Shown piece after piece: positions 40,401 through 48,544 of a DNA stretch of 64,000 bases. Below the pieces are notes generated by a model. It had not been told where the DNA came from and did not search any database. It saw only the letters and a list, made by a program, of their open reading frames with translations. Location: assembly GCF_011397635.1 (NCBI RefSeq), contig NC_064756.1:16220317-16284316 (forward strand), read 5' to 3'. The stretch comes from Epinephelus fuscoguttatus (lineage: Eukaryota; Chordata; Actinopteri; Perciformes; Serranidae). The number at the start of each line of letters is the position of its first letter. The stretch's first letter is position 1. The position numbers and the translations under genes are program-made.

Positions 40401-43400
40401 GTCGTCAACAATTATTAAAAAAGTCATAGTATAGCATGTCGTCCACAATTATGAAAAAAGTCATAGTATAGCATGTCGTCCAAAATCATGAAAAAAGTCA
40501 TAGTATAGTATGTCGACCACAATCATGAAAAAAGTCACAGTATAGCATGTCGTCCAAAGTTATGGAAAAAAGTCATAGTATAGCATGTCGTCCAAAATTA
40601 TGGAAAAAAGTCATAGTATAGCATGTCGTCCAAAATCATGAAAAAAGTCATAGTATAGCATGTCGTCCAAAGTTATGGAAAAAAGTCATAGTATAGCATG
40701 TCGTCCAAAATTATGGAAAAAAGTCATAGTATAGCATGTCGTCCAAAATTATGGAAAAAAGTCATAGTATAGCATGTCGTCCAAAATTATGGAAAAAAGT
40801 CATAGTATAGCATGTCGTCCACAATCATGAAAAAAGTCATAGTATAGCATGTCGTCCAAAATTATGGAAAAAAAGTCATAGTATAGTATGTCACAATCAT
40901 GAAAAAGTCATAGTATAGTATGTCATCCAAACAATCATGAACAAACTCATTGTATAGCATGTCCTCTAAAATCATGAAAAAAGTCATAGTATAGTATGTC
41001 GTCCAAAATTATGGAAAAAGTCATAGTATAGCATGTCGTCCAAAATTATGGAAAAACATCATAGTATAGCATGTCGTCCAAAATGATTGAAAAAGTCATA
41101 GTATAGTATGTCGTCACAATTATGAAAAAGTCATAGTATAGCATGTCGTCCACAATTATGAAAAAAGTCATAGTATAGCATGTCGTCCAAAATCATGAAA
41201 AAAGTCATAGTATAGTATGTCGACCACAATCATGAAAAAAGTCATAGTATAGCATGTCATCCAAAATTATAAAAAAAAGTCATAGTATAGCATGTCGTCC
41301 ACAATTATGAAAAAAGTCATAGTATAGTATGTCGTCCAAAATTATGGAAAAAGTCATAGTATAGCATGTCGTCTAAAATTATGGAAAAACATCATAGTAT
41401 AGCATGTCGTCCAAAATTATGGAAAAAAGTCATAGTATAGTATGTCGTCCACAATTATGAAAAAAGTCATAGTATAGCATGTCGTCCACAATTATGAAAA
41501 AAGTCATAGTATAGCATGTCGTCCAAAATCATGAAAAAAGTCATAGTATAGTATGTCGACCACAATCATGAAAAAAGTCATAGTATAGCATGTCATCCAA
41601 AATTATAAAAAAAAGTCATAGTATAGCATGTCGTCCACAATTATGAAAAAAGTCATAGTATAGCATGTCGTCCACAATTATGAAAAAAGTCATAGTATAG
41701 CATGTCGTCCAAAATCATGAAAAAAGTCATAGTATAGTATGTCGACCACAATCATGAAAAAAGTCATAGTATAGTATGTCATCCAAAATTATAAAAAAAA
41801 GTCATAGTATAGCATGTCGTCCACAATCATGAAAAAAGTCATAGTATAGCATGTCGTCCAAAATTATGGAAAAAAAGTCATAGTATAGTATGTCGTCCAC
41901 AATCATGAAAAAAGTCATAGTATAGTATGTCGTCCACAATCATGAAAAAAGTCATAGTATAGCATGTCGTCAAAAATTATGAAAAAATGTCATAGTATAG
42001 TATGTCGTCCAAAATTATGAAAAAAACATCATAGTGTAGCATGTCGTCCAAAATTATGGAAAAACATCATAGTATAGCATGTCGTCCAAAATTATGGAAA
42101 AAAGTCATAGTATAGTATGTCGTCCACAATTATGAAAAAAGTCATAGTATAGCATGTCGTCCACAATTATGAAAAAAGTCATAGTATAGCATGTCGTCCA
42201 AAATCATGAAAAAAGTCATAGTATAGTATGTCGACCACAATCATGAAAAAAGTCATAGTATAGCATGTCATCCAAAATTATAAAAAAAAGTCATAGTATA
42301 GCATGTCGTCCACAATTATGAAAAAAGTCATAGTATAGCATGTCGTCCAAAATTATGGAAAAAGTCATAGTATAGCATGTCGTCCAAAATTATGGAAAAA
42401 GTCCTAGTATAGCATGTCGTTAAAAATCAAGAAAAAAAGTCATAGTGTAGTATGTCGTTAAAAATTATTAAAAAAAAGTCATAGTATAGCATGTCGTCCA
42501 AAATTATTTAAAAAAAAGTCATAGTATAGCATGTCGTCCAAAATCATGAAAAAAGTCATAGTATAGTATGTCGACCACAATCATGAAAAACGTCATAGTA
42601 TAGCATGTCATCCAAAATTATAAAAAAAAGTCATAGTATAGCATGTCGTCCACAATTATGAAAAAAGTCATAGTATAGCATGTCATCCACAATTATGAAA
42701 AAAGTCATAGTATAGCATGTCGTCCAAAATCATGAAAAAAGTCATAGTATAGTATGTCGACCACAATCATGAAAAAAGTCATAGTATAGCATGTCATCCA
42801 AAATTATAAAAAAAAGTCATAGTATAGCATGTCGTCCACAATTATGAAAAAAGTCATAGTATAGCATGTCGTCCAAAATTATGGAAAAAGTCATAGTATA
42901 GCATGTCGTCCAAAATTATGGAAAAACATCATAGTATAGCATGTCGTCCACAATTATGGAAAAACATCATAGTATAGCATGTCGTCCAAAATTATGGAAA
43001 AACATCATAGTATAGCATGTCGTCCAAAATTATGGAAAAAAGTCATAGTATAGCATGTCGTCCAAAATCATGAAAAAAGTCATAGTATAGTATGTCGTCC
43101 AAAATTATGGAAAAACATCATAGTATAGCATGTCGTCCAAAATTATGGAAAAAAGTCATAGTATAGCATGTCGTCCAAAATCATGAAAAAAGTCATAGTA
43201 TAGTATGTCGACCACAATCATGAAAAAAGTCATAGTATAGTATGTCGTCCACAATTATAAAAAAAAGTCATAGTATAGTATGTCGTCTAAAATTATAAAA
43301 AAAAGTCATAGTATAGCATGTCATCCAAAATTATAAAAAAAAAGTCATAGTATAGCATGTCCTCTAAAATCATGAAAAAAGTCATAGTATAGTATGTCGT

Positions 43401-45271
43401 CCAAAATCATGAAAAAAGTCATAGTATAGTATGTCGTCCAAAATTATGGAAAAACATCATAGTATAGCATGTCGTCCAAAATCATGAAAAAAGTCATAGT
43501 ATAGCATGTCCTCTAAAATCATGAAAAAAGTCATAGTATAGTATGTCGTCCAAAATCATGAAAAAAGTCATAGTATAGTATGTCGACCACAATCATGAAA
43601 AAAGTCATAGTATAGCATGTCGTCTAAAATTATGGAAAAAAGTCATAGTATAGCATGTCGTCTAAAATTATGGAAAAAAGTCATAGTATAGTATGTCGTC
43701 TAAAATTATGGAAAAAAGTCATAGTATAGCATGTCGTCTAAAATTATGGAAAAAAGTCATAGTATAGTATGTCGACCACAATCATGAAAAAACGTCATAG
43801 TATAGCATGTCATCCAAAATTATAAAAAAAAAAAGTCATAGTATAGCATGTCCTCTAAAATCATGAAAAACGTCATAGTAAAGCATGTAACACCAAATCG
43901 GGGAAAACATACAAAGGTCAGATTGACCTCAATGTGTTATATATACTTTATATTTATTCCCGTGTTGTTTCTGTTCTGATTGTATCTCCAGACCAGAATG
44001 AGACAGTGCTGGTGTTTCGGGGCAGTGTGTACTGGACAGTATCGTCTGCTGGTGCTGTGACCGGCCCGCTGCCTCTCCGTCAGCGCTGGTCTGACCTACC
44101 TCCAGCCATCGAGGCTGCTGCCTTTTCCCCGCTGGACTCCAAGTGGTATTTTTTCAAAGGTACTGCCTCACTGAACTCATTAATGTGACCCTCTCCTTTT
44201 AAAGACATTCTGTAACCTACTGCTGAACTTCACAAATCTGTTAAAGTCCCAAAATAAATTCTCCTGTGCCTTTAAAATAGTAAAGTGGTATTTAAAGGCT
44301 GTTCTGCACTTGGGACACAGCTGCAGTTTTAAAGCTTCACCTTTGTGCTTCAGGCTAATAACTTGTGTGAAGTTATGGCTAAGTTTAACTTTCCTGCTAA
44401 AGGCCAAAAACCTGTTCGTCTAGATATACTTATCTGCTAAATGCAGAACAGTTTCATGCAAAAGACGGACAGTCTACTAAGGCATTATTTATACTGTACA
44501 ACTTATCATCTTTATCTTTGTCTTCGTCATGTCTCGTCTGTGAGCTGTAAGAGGTACTGTCGTCATAAGTAGCAGGTCTTATCTCCTCAAGACATTAAGC
44601 CCCCAAATACTTCAACCTACAGCTCTCTCTGGAGTAGAATGCAAAATGAGTCTTTACAGTTTTGCAAAGGTTATACTTTTTTATGAGTTTTAAAAGAACA
44701 GAGCTTCTTAATACTGTGTTATTGACATCTTTTAAAGAGCAGGTGGCCGAGCGAGTTCGATCTGTCAACCTCATGTAGTTGATGAATTTGATAAAAGAAA
44801 TTCTTTAAGTTGAAATTGTTTTATTGTTGACTTACAGAATTTCTAACTGTTTTCCTCCTTGTCTCGTGGTGTGCAGGGAAGCGGATGTGGCGCTACACTG
44901 GCAGCGTGCTGGACCCCGGCTTCCCCAGGAAAAGCAGTGAGTTGGGGCTGCCTCGCCACCCCGACTGCGCCTTCTATTACGCTCCTCTGGGTCACATGGT
45001 CGTCATCAAGGGCGCCCGTTACTCTGTGCTTAACCTCAAAACCCTGCACCAGGAGCCCTACTACCCCCGCAGGCTGACAGACTGGACTGGCGTGCCGCAG
45101 GGGACCAATGGGGCTCTGACCCGTCCAAACGGACGCCTTTACCTGTTCAGAGAACAGCAGTTCTGGAGATTTGACCCGGTCAAGGTGCGAGTCACCAGAG
45201 AGGGCCAGTGGGCCAAGGATCTGAGCTGGACTGGCTGCAGCAATGCTCCTCAGAGCAACAACATCCTTTGA
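11315..45271 (+). CDS. mmp28: MMP28 (epilysin), secreted matrix metalloproteinase (8 exons, 510 aa)
   Basis: Secreted zinc endopeptidase of the metzincin/MMP family. Coding exons: 11315-11398, 15109-15185, 17606-17796, 27461-27682, 29322-29567, 35862-36011, 43992-44159, 44877-45271. All borders are GT/AG and the total is 1533 nt with no internal stop. Order of parts: hydrophobic signal peptide (about 1-20, starting MRAAWILTV), propeptide with FLEKYGYL and cysteine switch PRCGV (C81), furin site RRRR (110-113) before the catalytic domain, GDHNDG and NAFDGPGG calcium/structural motifs, catalytic [11 protein letters not shown] (H230, E231, H234, H240) with Met-turn M248, then a four-blade hemopexin domain bounded by C314 and C500. 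Human MMP28 is 520 aa with the same furin site and exon-wise similarity. The basic linker plus furin site, seen in MMP28 and few other MMPs, and the taf15 neighbour support the call. Introns 3, 5 and 6 (9.7, 6.3 and 8.0 kb) are swollen with repeats. Confidence 0.94.
11945..12901. mobile_element. TA-flanked MITE with GGGGAGACCGGGGATG inverted ends
   Basis: The left end (from 11945) and the reverse complement of the right end (to 12901) share about 23 bases of GGGGAGACCGGGGATGRTTGTAAC. TA dinucleotides lie directly outside both ends, as for Tc1/mariner-like or other TA-targeting transposons. The GGGGATGGATGTAAC core recurs inside near 12174. No transposase frame is present, so it is non-autonomous. 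Confidence 0.8.
12961..13884. mobile_element. hAT-like non-autonomous element (CAGGGTTTGG...CCCCAACACTG ends)
   Basis: It begins CAGGGTTTGGAAAGTAACTT and ends ACATGTAACTCCCCAACACTG. These imperfect inverted ends are typical of a very common fish hAT MITE. The AT-rich interior contains AAATAAATAAATAAATAA near 13341. No convincing 8-bp target duplication is left, so the element is old. Confidence 0.65.
13885..15108 (+). other. mmp28 intron 1, distal part
   Basis: Between the hAT-like relic and exon 2 I see no gene, RNA or confidently classified element. The open frames at 14425-14754 overlap on opposite strands and have no recognisable domain. Confidence 0.5.
15204..16973. mobile_element. DNA transposon relic with long inverted ends, interrupted by a LINE
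   Basis: About 170 bp at each end are inverted copies. GCTACAGCAGGTAACTT at 15209 matches the complement of AAGTTACCTTCTGTAGCT ending near 16969, and the blocks around CCACCACACCTGAACG (15329 onward) and TTCAGGTGTGGTGG (16826 onward) also pair. The outermost bases are TTCA on the left and TTAA on the right, compatible with a degraded TTAA target duplication. The central part is occupied by a LINE fragment. Confidence 0.65.
15935..16700 (-). mobile_element. LINE (non-LTR retrotransposon) 3' fragment, reverse-transcriptase C terminus
   Basis: The minus-strand frames at 15948-16301 and 16364-16708 read [43 protein letters not shown] and [20 protein letters not shown]. These are hallmarks of the C-terminal part of a teleost LINE reverse-transcriptase ORF. 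The plus-strand text at 15941-15975 (ATCCATTCATCCATTTTCAT) is the element's GGATGAATGGAT-like 3' tail. A frameshift separates the two segments and the 5' part is missing, so it is dead on arrival. The clade is not certain. Confidence 0.85.
17606..17796 (+). other. mmp28: mmp28 exon 3: cysteine switch and furin site
   Basis: This exon encodes residues 54-117, the end of the peptidoglycan-binding-like prodomain. C81 in PRCGV is the residue that holds the zinc in the latent enzyme. RRRRS at 110-114 is a proprotein-convertase site, so activation in the secretory pathway is expected. The exon 2/3 junction codon is TGC, giving an extra cysteine (C54) just before EFQWLSRLP, where I recall a non-cysteine residue in human. 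Confidence 0.9.
18673..18845 (+). mobile_element. tRNA-derived SINE, diverged copy
   Basis: GTGGCTCAGTGTTTAGGG resembles a tRNA A box, and AGTTTGATTCTGG is a decayed B box. The rest aligns by eye with the better SINE copy at 28101-28290 on the other strand, including CCTGTGGCCCTTTGCTGC. It lies in mmp28 intron 3. Confidence 0.75.
19515..20046. mobile_element. Kolobok-like MITE with TTAA target sites
   Basis: TTAA occurs at both borders (19515-19518 and 20043-20046). The inner ends are inverted repeats: AGGAAAAGTGTGTAAGATTT against the complement of AAATCCTCCACACTGGACCT. Internal stretches such as AGCCAGTGTTTTGTTTGTCT match, from memory, a common fish MITE family assigned to Kolobok. No coding capacity. 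Confidence 0.8.
20840..21080. repeat. Dispersed teleost repeat fragment (unclassified)
   Basis: The phrases GGAACATCTCAACAGCTACT, GAATTTTGGTACAGACATTG and ATCCTCCTCAGGATGAATT belong to a repeat I recognise as ubiquitous in fish genomes. A related AGCATGTTAGCACGCCGACATTAG stretch occurs near 21999-22022. Class unknown; the call rests on recall. Confidence 0.5.
21081..21185 (+). repeat. Copy 1 of a THAP-associated repeat (empty MITE site at its start)
   Basis: This segment (TAAGTCCCG, then from 21099 GGTCAGACAACAGCACAGCT to GTTTTGTGGATTTG) matches 32082-32240 apart from small differences. Copy 1 lacks the MITE present at the equivalent position in copy 2 and is truncated before the THAP-like coding part. 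Confidence 0.75.
21831..21856 (+). repeat. (GT)13 microsatellite
   Basis: Perfect dinucleotide run in mmp28 intron 3. Confidence 0.95.
22630..22686 (+). repeat. Short tandem repeat GTATTTCTGAAGCACAAA
   Basis: GTATTTCTGAAGCACAAA occurs at the start and, one base changed, at the end of this stretch, with two partial GTATTTC(T)GAA units between. It is a small local duplication. Confidence 0.7.
23160..24060 (+). repeat. Dispersed teleost repeat with GGCGCTATA(G/A)CAAC motifs, two starts
   Basis: CTCACTGACTTGGTCAATCC at 23342 and CTCACTGACGTGGTCAATCT near 23958 mark two copies of the same head in direct orientation, about 615 bp apart. GGCGCTATAGCAAC and GGCGCTATAACAAC motifs lie between (near 23440 and 23759). 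The 154-aa ORF at 23160-23624 falls inside this repeat and shows no domain, so it is not called as a gene. Confidence 0.6.
24061..25500 (+). other. mmp28 intron 3, unremarkable stretch
   Basis: No gene, structured RNA or recognisable mobile element was seen. The short overlapping ORFs on both strands lack domains. Confidence 0.5.
25560..26700. repeat. Dispersed repeat(s) split by a MITE
   Basis: Sequence before 25916 (GGTAGTCTATGGGGAAAATG near 25751) and after 26485 (GGGTGTCTATGGAGATTGAC near 26592, GCCAGCCTCAAGTAGCC) resembles fish dispersed repeats marked by the TCTATGG motif. The MITE at 25916-26485 sits between the two parts. The assignment is by recall. Confidence 0.45.
25916..26485 (+). 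mobile_element. MITE family A, copy 1 (570 bp)
   Basis: It starts GGCCATGTTTACACGAAAAT and ends CGTTGTCGTATAAATGGGACC; these are imperfect inverted repeats. Both sides carry ATA (25913-25915 and 26486-26488), a 3-bp target duplication. It is similar throughout to copy 2 at 31485-32090 in the same orientation. No transposase. Confidence 0.82.
27401..27450 (+). repeat. (TG)25 tract touching the mmp28 exon 4 acceptor
   Basis: Exactly 25 perfect TG repeats are followed by TTTTCTCCAG and the exon. The tract replaces most of the normal polypyrimidine tract, resembling the (TG)m(T)n arrangement at CFTR exon 9. Confidence 0.97.
27461..27682 (+). other. mmp28: mmp28 exon 4: first half of the catalytic domain
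   Basis: This exon encodes residues 118-191 and part of 192, from [16 protein letters not shown] to NAFDGPG. Its length is 222 nt, a multiple of three with the same phase at both ends, so skipping would keep the frame while removing 74 residues of the catalytic domain. The acceptor reads CCAGCAG, a tandem NAGNAG site: the second AG would drop one alanine. Confidence 0.9.
27736..27790 (+). repeat. (GT)27 tract after the mmp28 exon 4 donor
   Basis: A 55-bp perfect GT run begins 53 bp after the donor at 27683. With the (TG)25 tract upstream it places exon 4 between two UG-repeat RNA elements. Confidence 0.97.
28101..28290 (-). mobile_element. tRNA-derived SINE with target-site duplication
   Basis: On the minus strand it starts GGGGCATCGGTGGCTTAGTG, with an A box (TGGCTTAGTGGTAGAG) and a B box (GGTTCGAGTCC), continues into a non-tRNA body and ends in a poly-A (plus-strand T run at 28101-28114). 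The 15-bp sequence TCTCCAGTGTTTTTT is present at 28093-28107 and again at 28292-28306, a clean target-site duplication overlapping the tail. It is an RNA polymerase III-type retroposon in mmp28 intron 4. Confidence 0.9.
29322..29567 (+). other. mmp28: mmp28 exon 5: catalytic zinc site
   Basis: This exon encodes residues 193-273. It begins [17 protein letters not shown], contains the complete HExxHxxGxxH zinc motif and the ALMSPYY Met-turn, and ends in [14 protein letters not shown] at the start of the hinge. All three zinc histidines and the catalytic glutamate are present, so the enzyme should be active. Confidence 0.92.
29820..30330 (-). mobile_element. L1/Tx1-type LINE reverse-transcriptase relic
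   Basis: The minus strand reads, with interruptions, [59 protein letters not shown] and [13 protein letters not shown]. These are conserved phrases from the C-terminal part of L1-like LINE ORF2. In-frame stops and small indels show it is dead. It is a separate family from the LINE at 15935-16700. Confidence 0.8.
30331..31480 (+). other. mmp28 intron 5, unremarkable stretch
   Basis: No recognisable gene or element; there is a T-rich run at 30823-30851. Small ORFs here lack domains. Confidence 0.45.
31485..32090 (+). mobile_element. MITE family A, copy 2 (606 bp), inserted in a THAP repeat
   Basis: It has the same ends and orientation as copy 1 (starts GGCCATGTTTACACGAAAAT, ends GTATAAACGGGACC). 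It is flanked by TAA (31482-31484) and AAA (32091-32093). The related copy at 21071-21090 reads CCTTCACTAAGTCCCG without the insert, so the 3-bp TAA is the target site. A 3-bp TWA target fits PIF/Harbinger elements. Confidence 0.82.
32091..32460 (+). pseudogene. THAP-like zinc-finger exon relic
   Basis: The plus-strand frame at 32182-32370 includes [28 protein letters not shown] and KPKSNPEKC. This resembles the first half of a THAP zinc finger (the paired cysteines, then the FFPVP motif). The second Cys and His ligands are absent before the frame closes. THAP domains occur in P-element-like transposases and in host genes. The upstream 90 bp is repeated at 21092-21185, which argues for a mobile origin. 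Confidence 0.55.
32461..33920 (+). other. mmp28 intron 5, mostly unclassified
   Basis: A CA-rich patch occurs at 32706-32758. No gene or confident mobile element is visible in the rest. Confidence 0.45.
33921..33984 (+). repeat. (TG)32 microsatellite
   Basis: A 64-bp perfect TG run in mmp28 intron 5. The valine/cysteine and histidine/threonine ORFs crossing it are artefacts. Confidence 0.97.
34413..34441 (+). repeat. (CA)14 microsatellite
   Basis: Perfect CA run in mmp28 intron 5. Confidence 0.95.
34442..35861 (+). other. mmp28 intron 5, distal part
   Basis: No gene, RNA or confident element was seen. The basic 103-aa minus-strand ORF at 35065-35376 has no recognisable domain. Confidence 0.45.
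36460..36884 (+). mobile_element. LINE 3' end (CR1/L2/Rex-like) directly before the minisatellite
   Basis: The plus strand reads, with one in-frame stop, [13 protein letters not shown], then [14 protein letters not shown] and a stop near 36594. This is the conserved extreme C terminus of many non-LTR retrotransposon ORF2 proteins. A TGTATG-rich stretch and GAAATAAAGTTTATAATTAA (36860-36879) follow as a retroposon-type 3' tail. The first minisatellite unit starts at about 36885. Confidence 0.65.
36885..43890 (+). repeat. 7.0-kb minisatellite of about 37-38-bp units in mmp28 intron 6
   Basis: About 185-190 head-to-tail copies of a unit reading roughly GTCATAGTATAGCATGTCGT followed by CCAAAATTATGGAAAAAA. 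The unit is about one-third GC. Variants are systematic: AGCATG or AGTATG; CGTCC, CGACC, CATCC or CCTCT; AAAATT, ACAATT, ACAATC or AAAATC; TATGG, TATGA, CATGA or TATAA; and GTCATAG or CATCATAG. The first unit begins near GTATGTCGTCC at 36885 and the last decays at AAGCATGTAACACC near 43890. No significant open frame crosses it. It makes up about 88% of intron 6. Confidence 0.97.
44160..44876 (+). other. mmp28 intron 7
   Basis: Ordinary 0.7-kb intron; nothing notable seen. Confidence 0.6.
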
Positions 45272-45545
45272 CCAGCAGAGGGAGCTGTAGGCTTTAGATA
45301 AAGTGCAATCTGTTGATGTGTAATGTAAAGGTGCTGTAACTTCTTCAGCTTAAAGTCACACTGAGTTTTTATGTTGCAAAACTCATGCCATTAAGAGCTT
45401 CAGTAAAAATAAACCCACTTTGTTTATAAATTTTGAAGCACATACAGTATTTATACTTCAGGGCAATGGATATTACTGTATATAGATGTACAAGTATAGC
45501 CTCATTAATACAGGTATGATAATAAAAGGACTGTGCACTCTTACA
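45272..45545 (+). terminator. mmp28: mmp28 3' UTR with two poly(A) signals
   Basis: After TGA at 45269-45271, AATAAA occurs at 45408-45413 and again at 45521-45526. The second is followed by a TGTGC-containing stretch. Either could be used. Confidence 0.65.
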
Positions 45546-46614
45546 TGAGCAGACCAAGAACTGTTCTTTCAGTTGGCACCAAGCTTTTAAAACCTTAAAA
45601 TCTTTTCTTTTTTCGCACAGACATAAAAATCAAACTGTATGTTTTCATCATCGCTTCTGTAATGTCAATAACATATGTAATATTTGTATAAATGACTTTG
45701 ACCTGTGATTGTGTACTCGTGTTCATTGTGTGCTACAGTGAAAGGCCCAAATCTGTATCAGCTGACTCCCACTATGAGCCTTGACTACCTGTGCTTCCAG
45801 GGTGCTCAGCATCTGTCCAAGCAGTTAGATGTGTCGGACCAACTGTTTGGACAAAATGATGAGTAGTCCATCATTATGTGCAACATGGCGGCAGACGAAT
45901 GGTGGATGTTATGACAAAGCTGACAGCTGTGTCCTCAGGGTGATGCATTTTAAGTACCAGCTGAGCAATGATTCAGCTGTAACCATGAACGTTTCCTCGT
46001 TCAACCAAAAAACTGAATGTCTTCTTTGTGACTGAAGGGGTTTGACAACAGTGTGGTCATAAATCAGTGACACATCCATCATTCGCCTCTGACCTTTACG
46101 TCCTATCAGAGGATTCACTTGGCGTGTGATTTTTCCATCACTGCAGGCAGAGCAGTCATCTGTCAGTCCGATGTAGATCATTGATTACTCAGCTCACTAT
46201 AGAGTTCACTTATCCTAATTCTGACAGTGACGTTAACATTGGTATTGACTCTTAAAACCTTTTGTCAGGTGGAAACATGTCAGGAAGAACAGTAATGCTT
46301 CATGATCTGACCACAAGAGAAAGCTTTTTATTAATTTATCTTTTAATACTAAGCCTCAAGACACTTTATTTTAGACACAGTTGATGCTTTCTGACTGAGC
46401 TGCTTTAACACTCATACACAATACACAGTTACAAACACTCCCTGCAGTGTCCTGCTGACCAGTGAGCAGCTGCACAGGGGCAGCTCATACTGTACAACCT
46501 TAAATATATGCATTTCATCCAACACGGGCTGTAATGCACCAGAGAATACCAGACTCAGGTTCATCTGTTAGTGGGTTTAACTTAAAAGGTCATTGGCCAC
46601 AGTTGATAGTTTTA
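45546..46614. other. Convergent intergenic region, mmp28 / fam124b
   Basis: No gene is recognised. Minus-strand AATAAA signals lie at 46327-46332 and 46365-46370 and could end a long fam124b 3' UTR. The small ORFs lack domains. Confidence 0.4.
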
Positions 46615-47346
46615 GCCCCGTCTACACATACATGAATATTTTCAAAACGGATATTTGCCACCTTTGTTTCTTTTTGTTTTTTGTCCACACGGCTTTTGTT
46701 TTACAGAATATCTCTGTCCACACTACACAACAAAAATGACTCCACAAAGAAGAGCGTTTTCTTCTGGCGTTAGCTGTCTTCTCTTGTTGCAAAGATTGTA
46801 AACTGCACAGGCTAACGTCGGTCAAAATGACGACCGACCGACATCTGATCACCATTGATTCCCCTTCCAGAGAGACGGAGCTAACTCAGCGATACAACTG
46901 ATGATCTGGACATGCAAAAGTTTTCCTTTCACTCATTACTGACAACAATCCAGCTCTCCTAACTTACCCACTATCTGGTGGTTTGACCAGGCCTGATCCA
47001 AAACCGTCATTTCTGGTGAACCAAATAACTTTAGGTAAAGCAGACAGCTCCTTTCATACGTGAAATAGTGCAGCACTACTAGGTTTAAATGTATAGTAGT
47101 CGTTAAAATAAGCAGCACTAATAAAACGTAGACAAACCGGTCATCCTTGTTAATGTTTCTGTTGCTCCTTTTTACATGTCCACAAGGATAAACAGCAACC
47201 AGAGCTTTGAAAAGAAAACGCACTTTTAAAGGTGCTCTAAAAATCTGTTTCAATTCCCTAAAACGTGGTTAGTGTGTAGATGACAGGCCAAAACAGAAGG
47301 GAAAATACATGTTTTCAAAAGTATCTGTATAGGTGTAGACAGGGCC
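46615..47346. mobile_element. MITE with TTA target duplication (family B)
   Basis: The left end GCCCCGTCTACACATACATG and the complement of the right end (ATAGGTGTAGACAGGGCC) are inverted repeats. TTTTCAAAACG near the left pairs with GTTTTCAAAAG near 47311. TTA flanks both sides (46612-46614 and 47347-47349). A 3-bp TTA target is typical of PIF/Harbinger elements. Confidence 0.7.
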
Positions 47347-47349
47347 TTA

Positions 47350-48490
47350 GTCAACAGGAGAAGATGTGAAGTAATTGGTGTTACAGAAGAGACTAATATG
47401 ACCTGAGTTATGAGGTCATTAAATGCATAGTACTTTCCTCTTCTCACAAAACATTATTACCTTTTATCAGACTTGTCAAATTTAATCACTATCATCACTA
47501 TCAATCATCTGTTGTAACTGATCAGTGCGAGTCCATACTGGCCTTACAGTAACATTTCTAGACATGTCAGGACACATTTAGGCTGTTTGAGACATCGCAC
47601 ACACTCATTGTTGGATTAATATTACAAACATGTATTACAATTTTTTTTTGTAAAGTCCAAATGTTCTCTTTAAGTGGTTATTTTAAAATAAATCCTGTTA
47701 ACTCTAGGCTATCTGAGGGGATAAAAAATAATTATGTGACAAATTCAGTCCTCTTCAATACAGTAATTTGGCCAGCTCTAGTCCACCACTTATACATTTT
47801 AACACACTAATACTAGAGTAAAGACAATCTGAAGTGCATTTAAACAAATGTAATCGAAAGCCACTAGGCTCAACTGTTACTACATAAAGCCTGTAACACA
47901 GACTGACAGTGCTGTACTGTGGAGAGCAATCACACTATATCAGACTTCTAATCACCATCAACAGCATCATCAAAGAGAGCCTTCACGCTGAGCTCATCAA
48001 CCGTTTCAGATGCAATCGAAAAATAAAACGTTTGCTTGCCGAGCTGAGTAATGTGACAGAAACCCAGAGCGGCATTAGTACCCTGACAGTAACACTTCAT
48101 ACAGAGCATCTCCTGTTCATGAAGCTATGTTTTAGCACAATAGCTGCACAAATCATTAGTTGGATCTAAAAATAAAAGTCAGTGAGACATTCAAGAATAT
48201 TATTAGCTGCACTGTTTTAAACATCACTCACTGTGTATCGCTCTCTTGGCAGCTGTGTTAGAATAGGTTTAAACAATTGTACTGTAAATTATAGACATTT
48301 ATGGGACAAGTCAAACCATTGTAAGAGTTCAGACACAGAGTCATGTCTGAGTGCAAAGTGTCACCTGCAGCTGAACTTTGGTTTCTTCTGTATTCCAGAG
48401 CACTGCTCTTTTCCCAGACTGCACAGCTGTGTCCTGCATAACTTCAGATCCTCTTTAAACGGTTTCTCATCTTGTCTCCTCCCTGTGACA
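47350..48490. other. Intergenic sequence or distal fam124b 3' UTR
   Basis: AT-rich; no gene, RNA or confident repeat was recognised. It may belong to the fam124b 3' UTR if the distal poly(A) signals are used. Confidence 0.4.
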
Positions 48491-48494
48491 CGTT

Positions 48495-48500
48495 TTTATT
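48495..48500 (-). terminator. fam124b: Candidate proximal poly(A) signal of fam124b
   Basis: AATAAA on the minus strand, 45 bp after the stop codon. That is unusually close, so distal signals near 46330-46370 may be the main ones. Confidence 0.3.
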
Positions 48501-48544
48501 CACACTGTGATTATTACCACAGCATGTGACATAATTGCAGGAAT

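Noticed and set aside
36885-43890. Regular repeats resembling a CRISPR array
   Set aside because: Units are contiguous with no unique spacers, copies vary by point changes, and the host is a vertebrate. It is a minisatellite.
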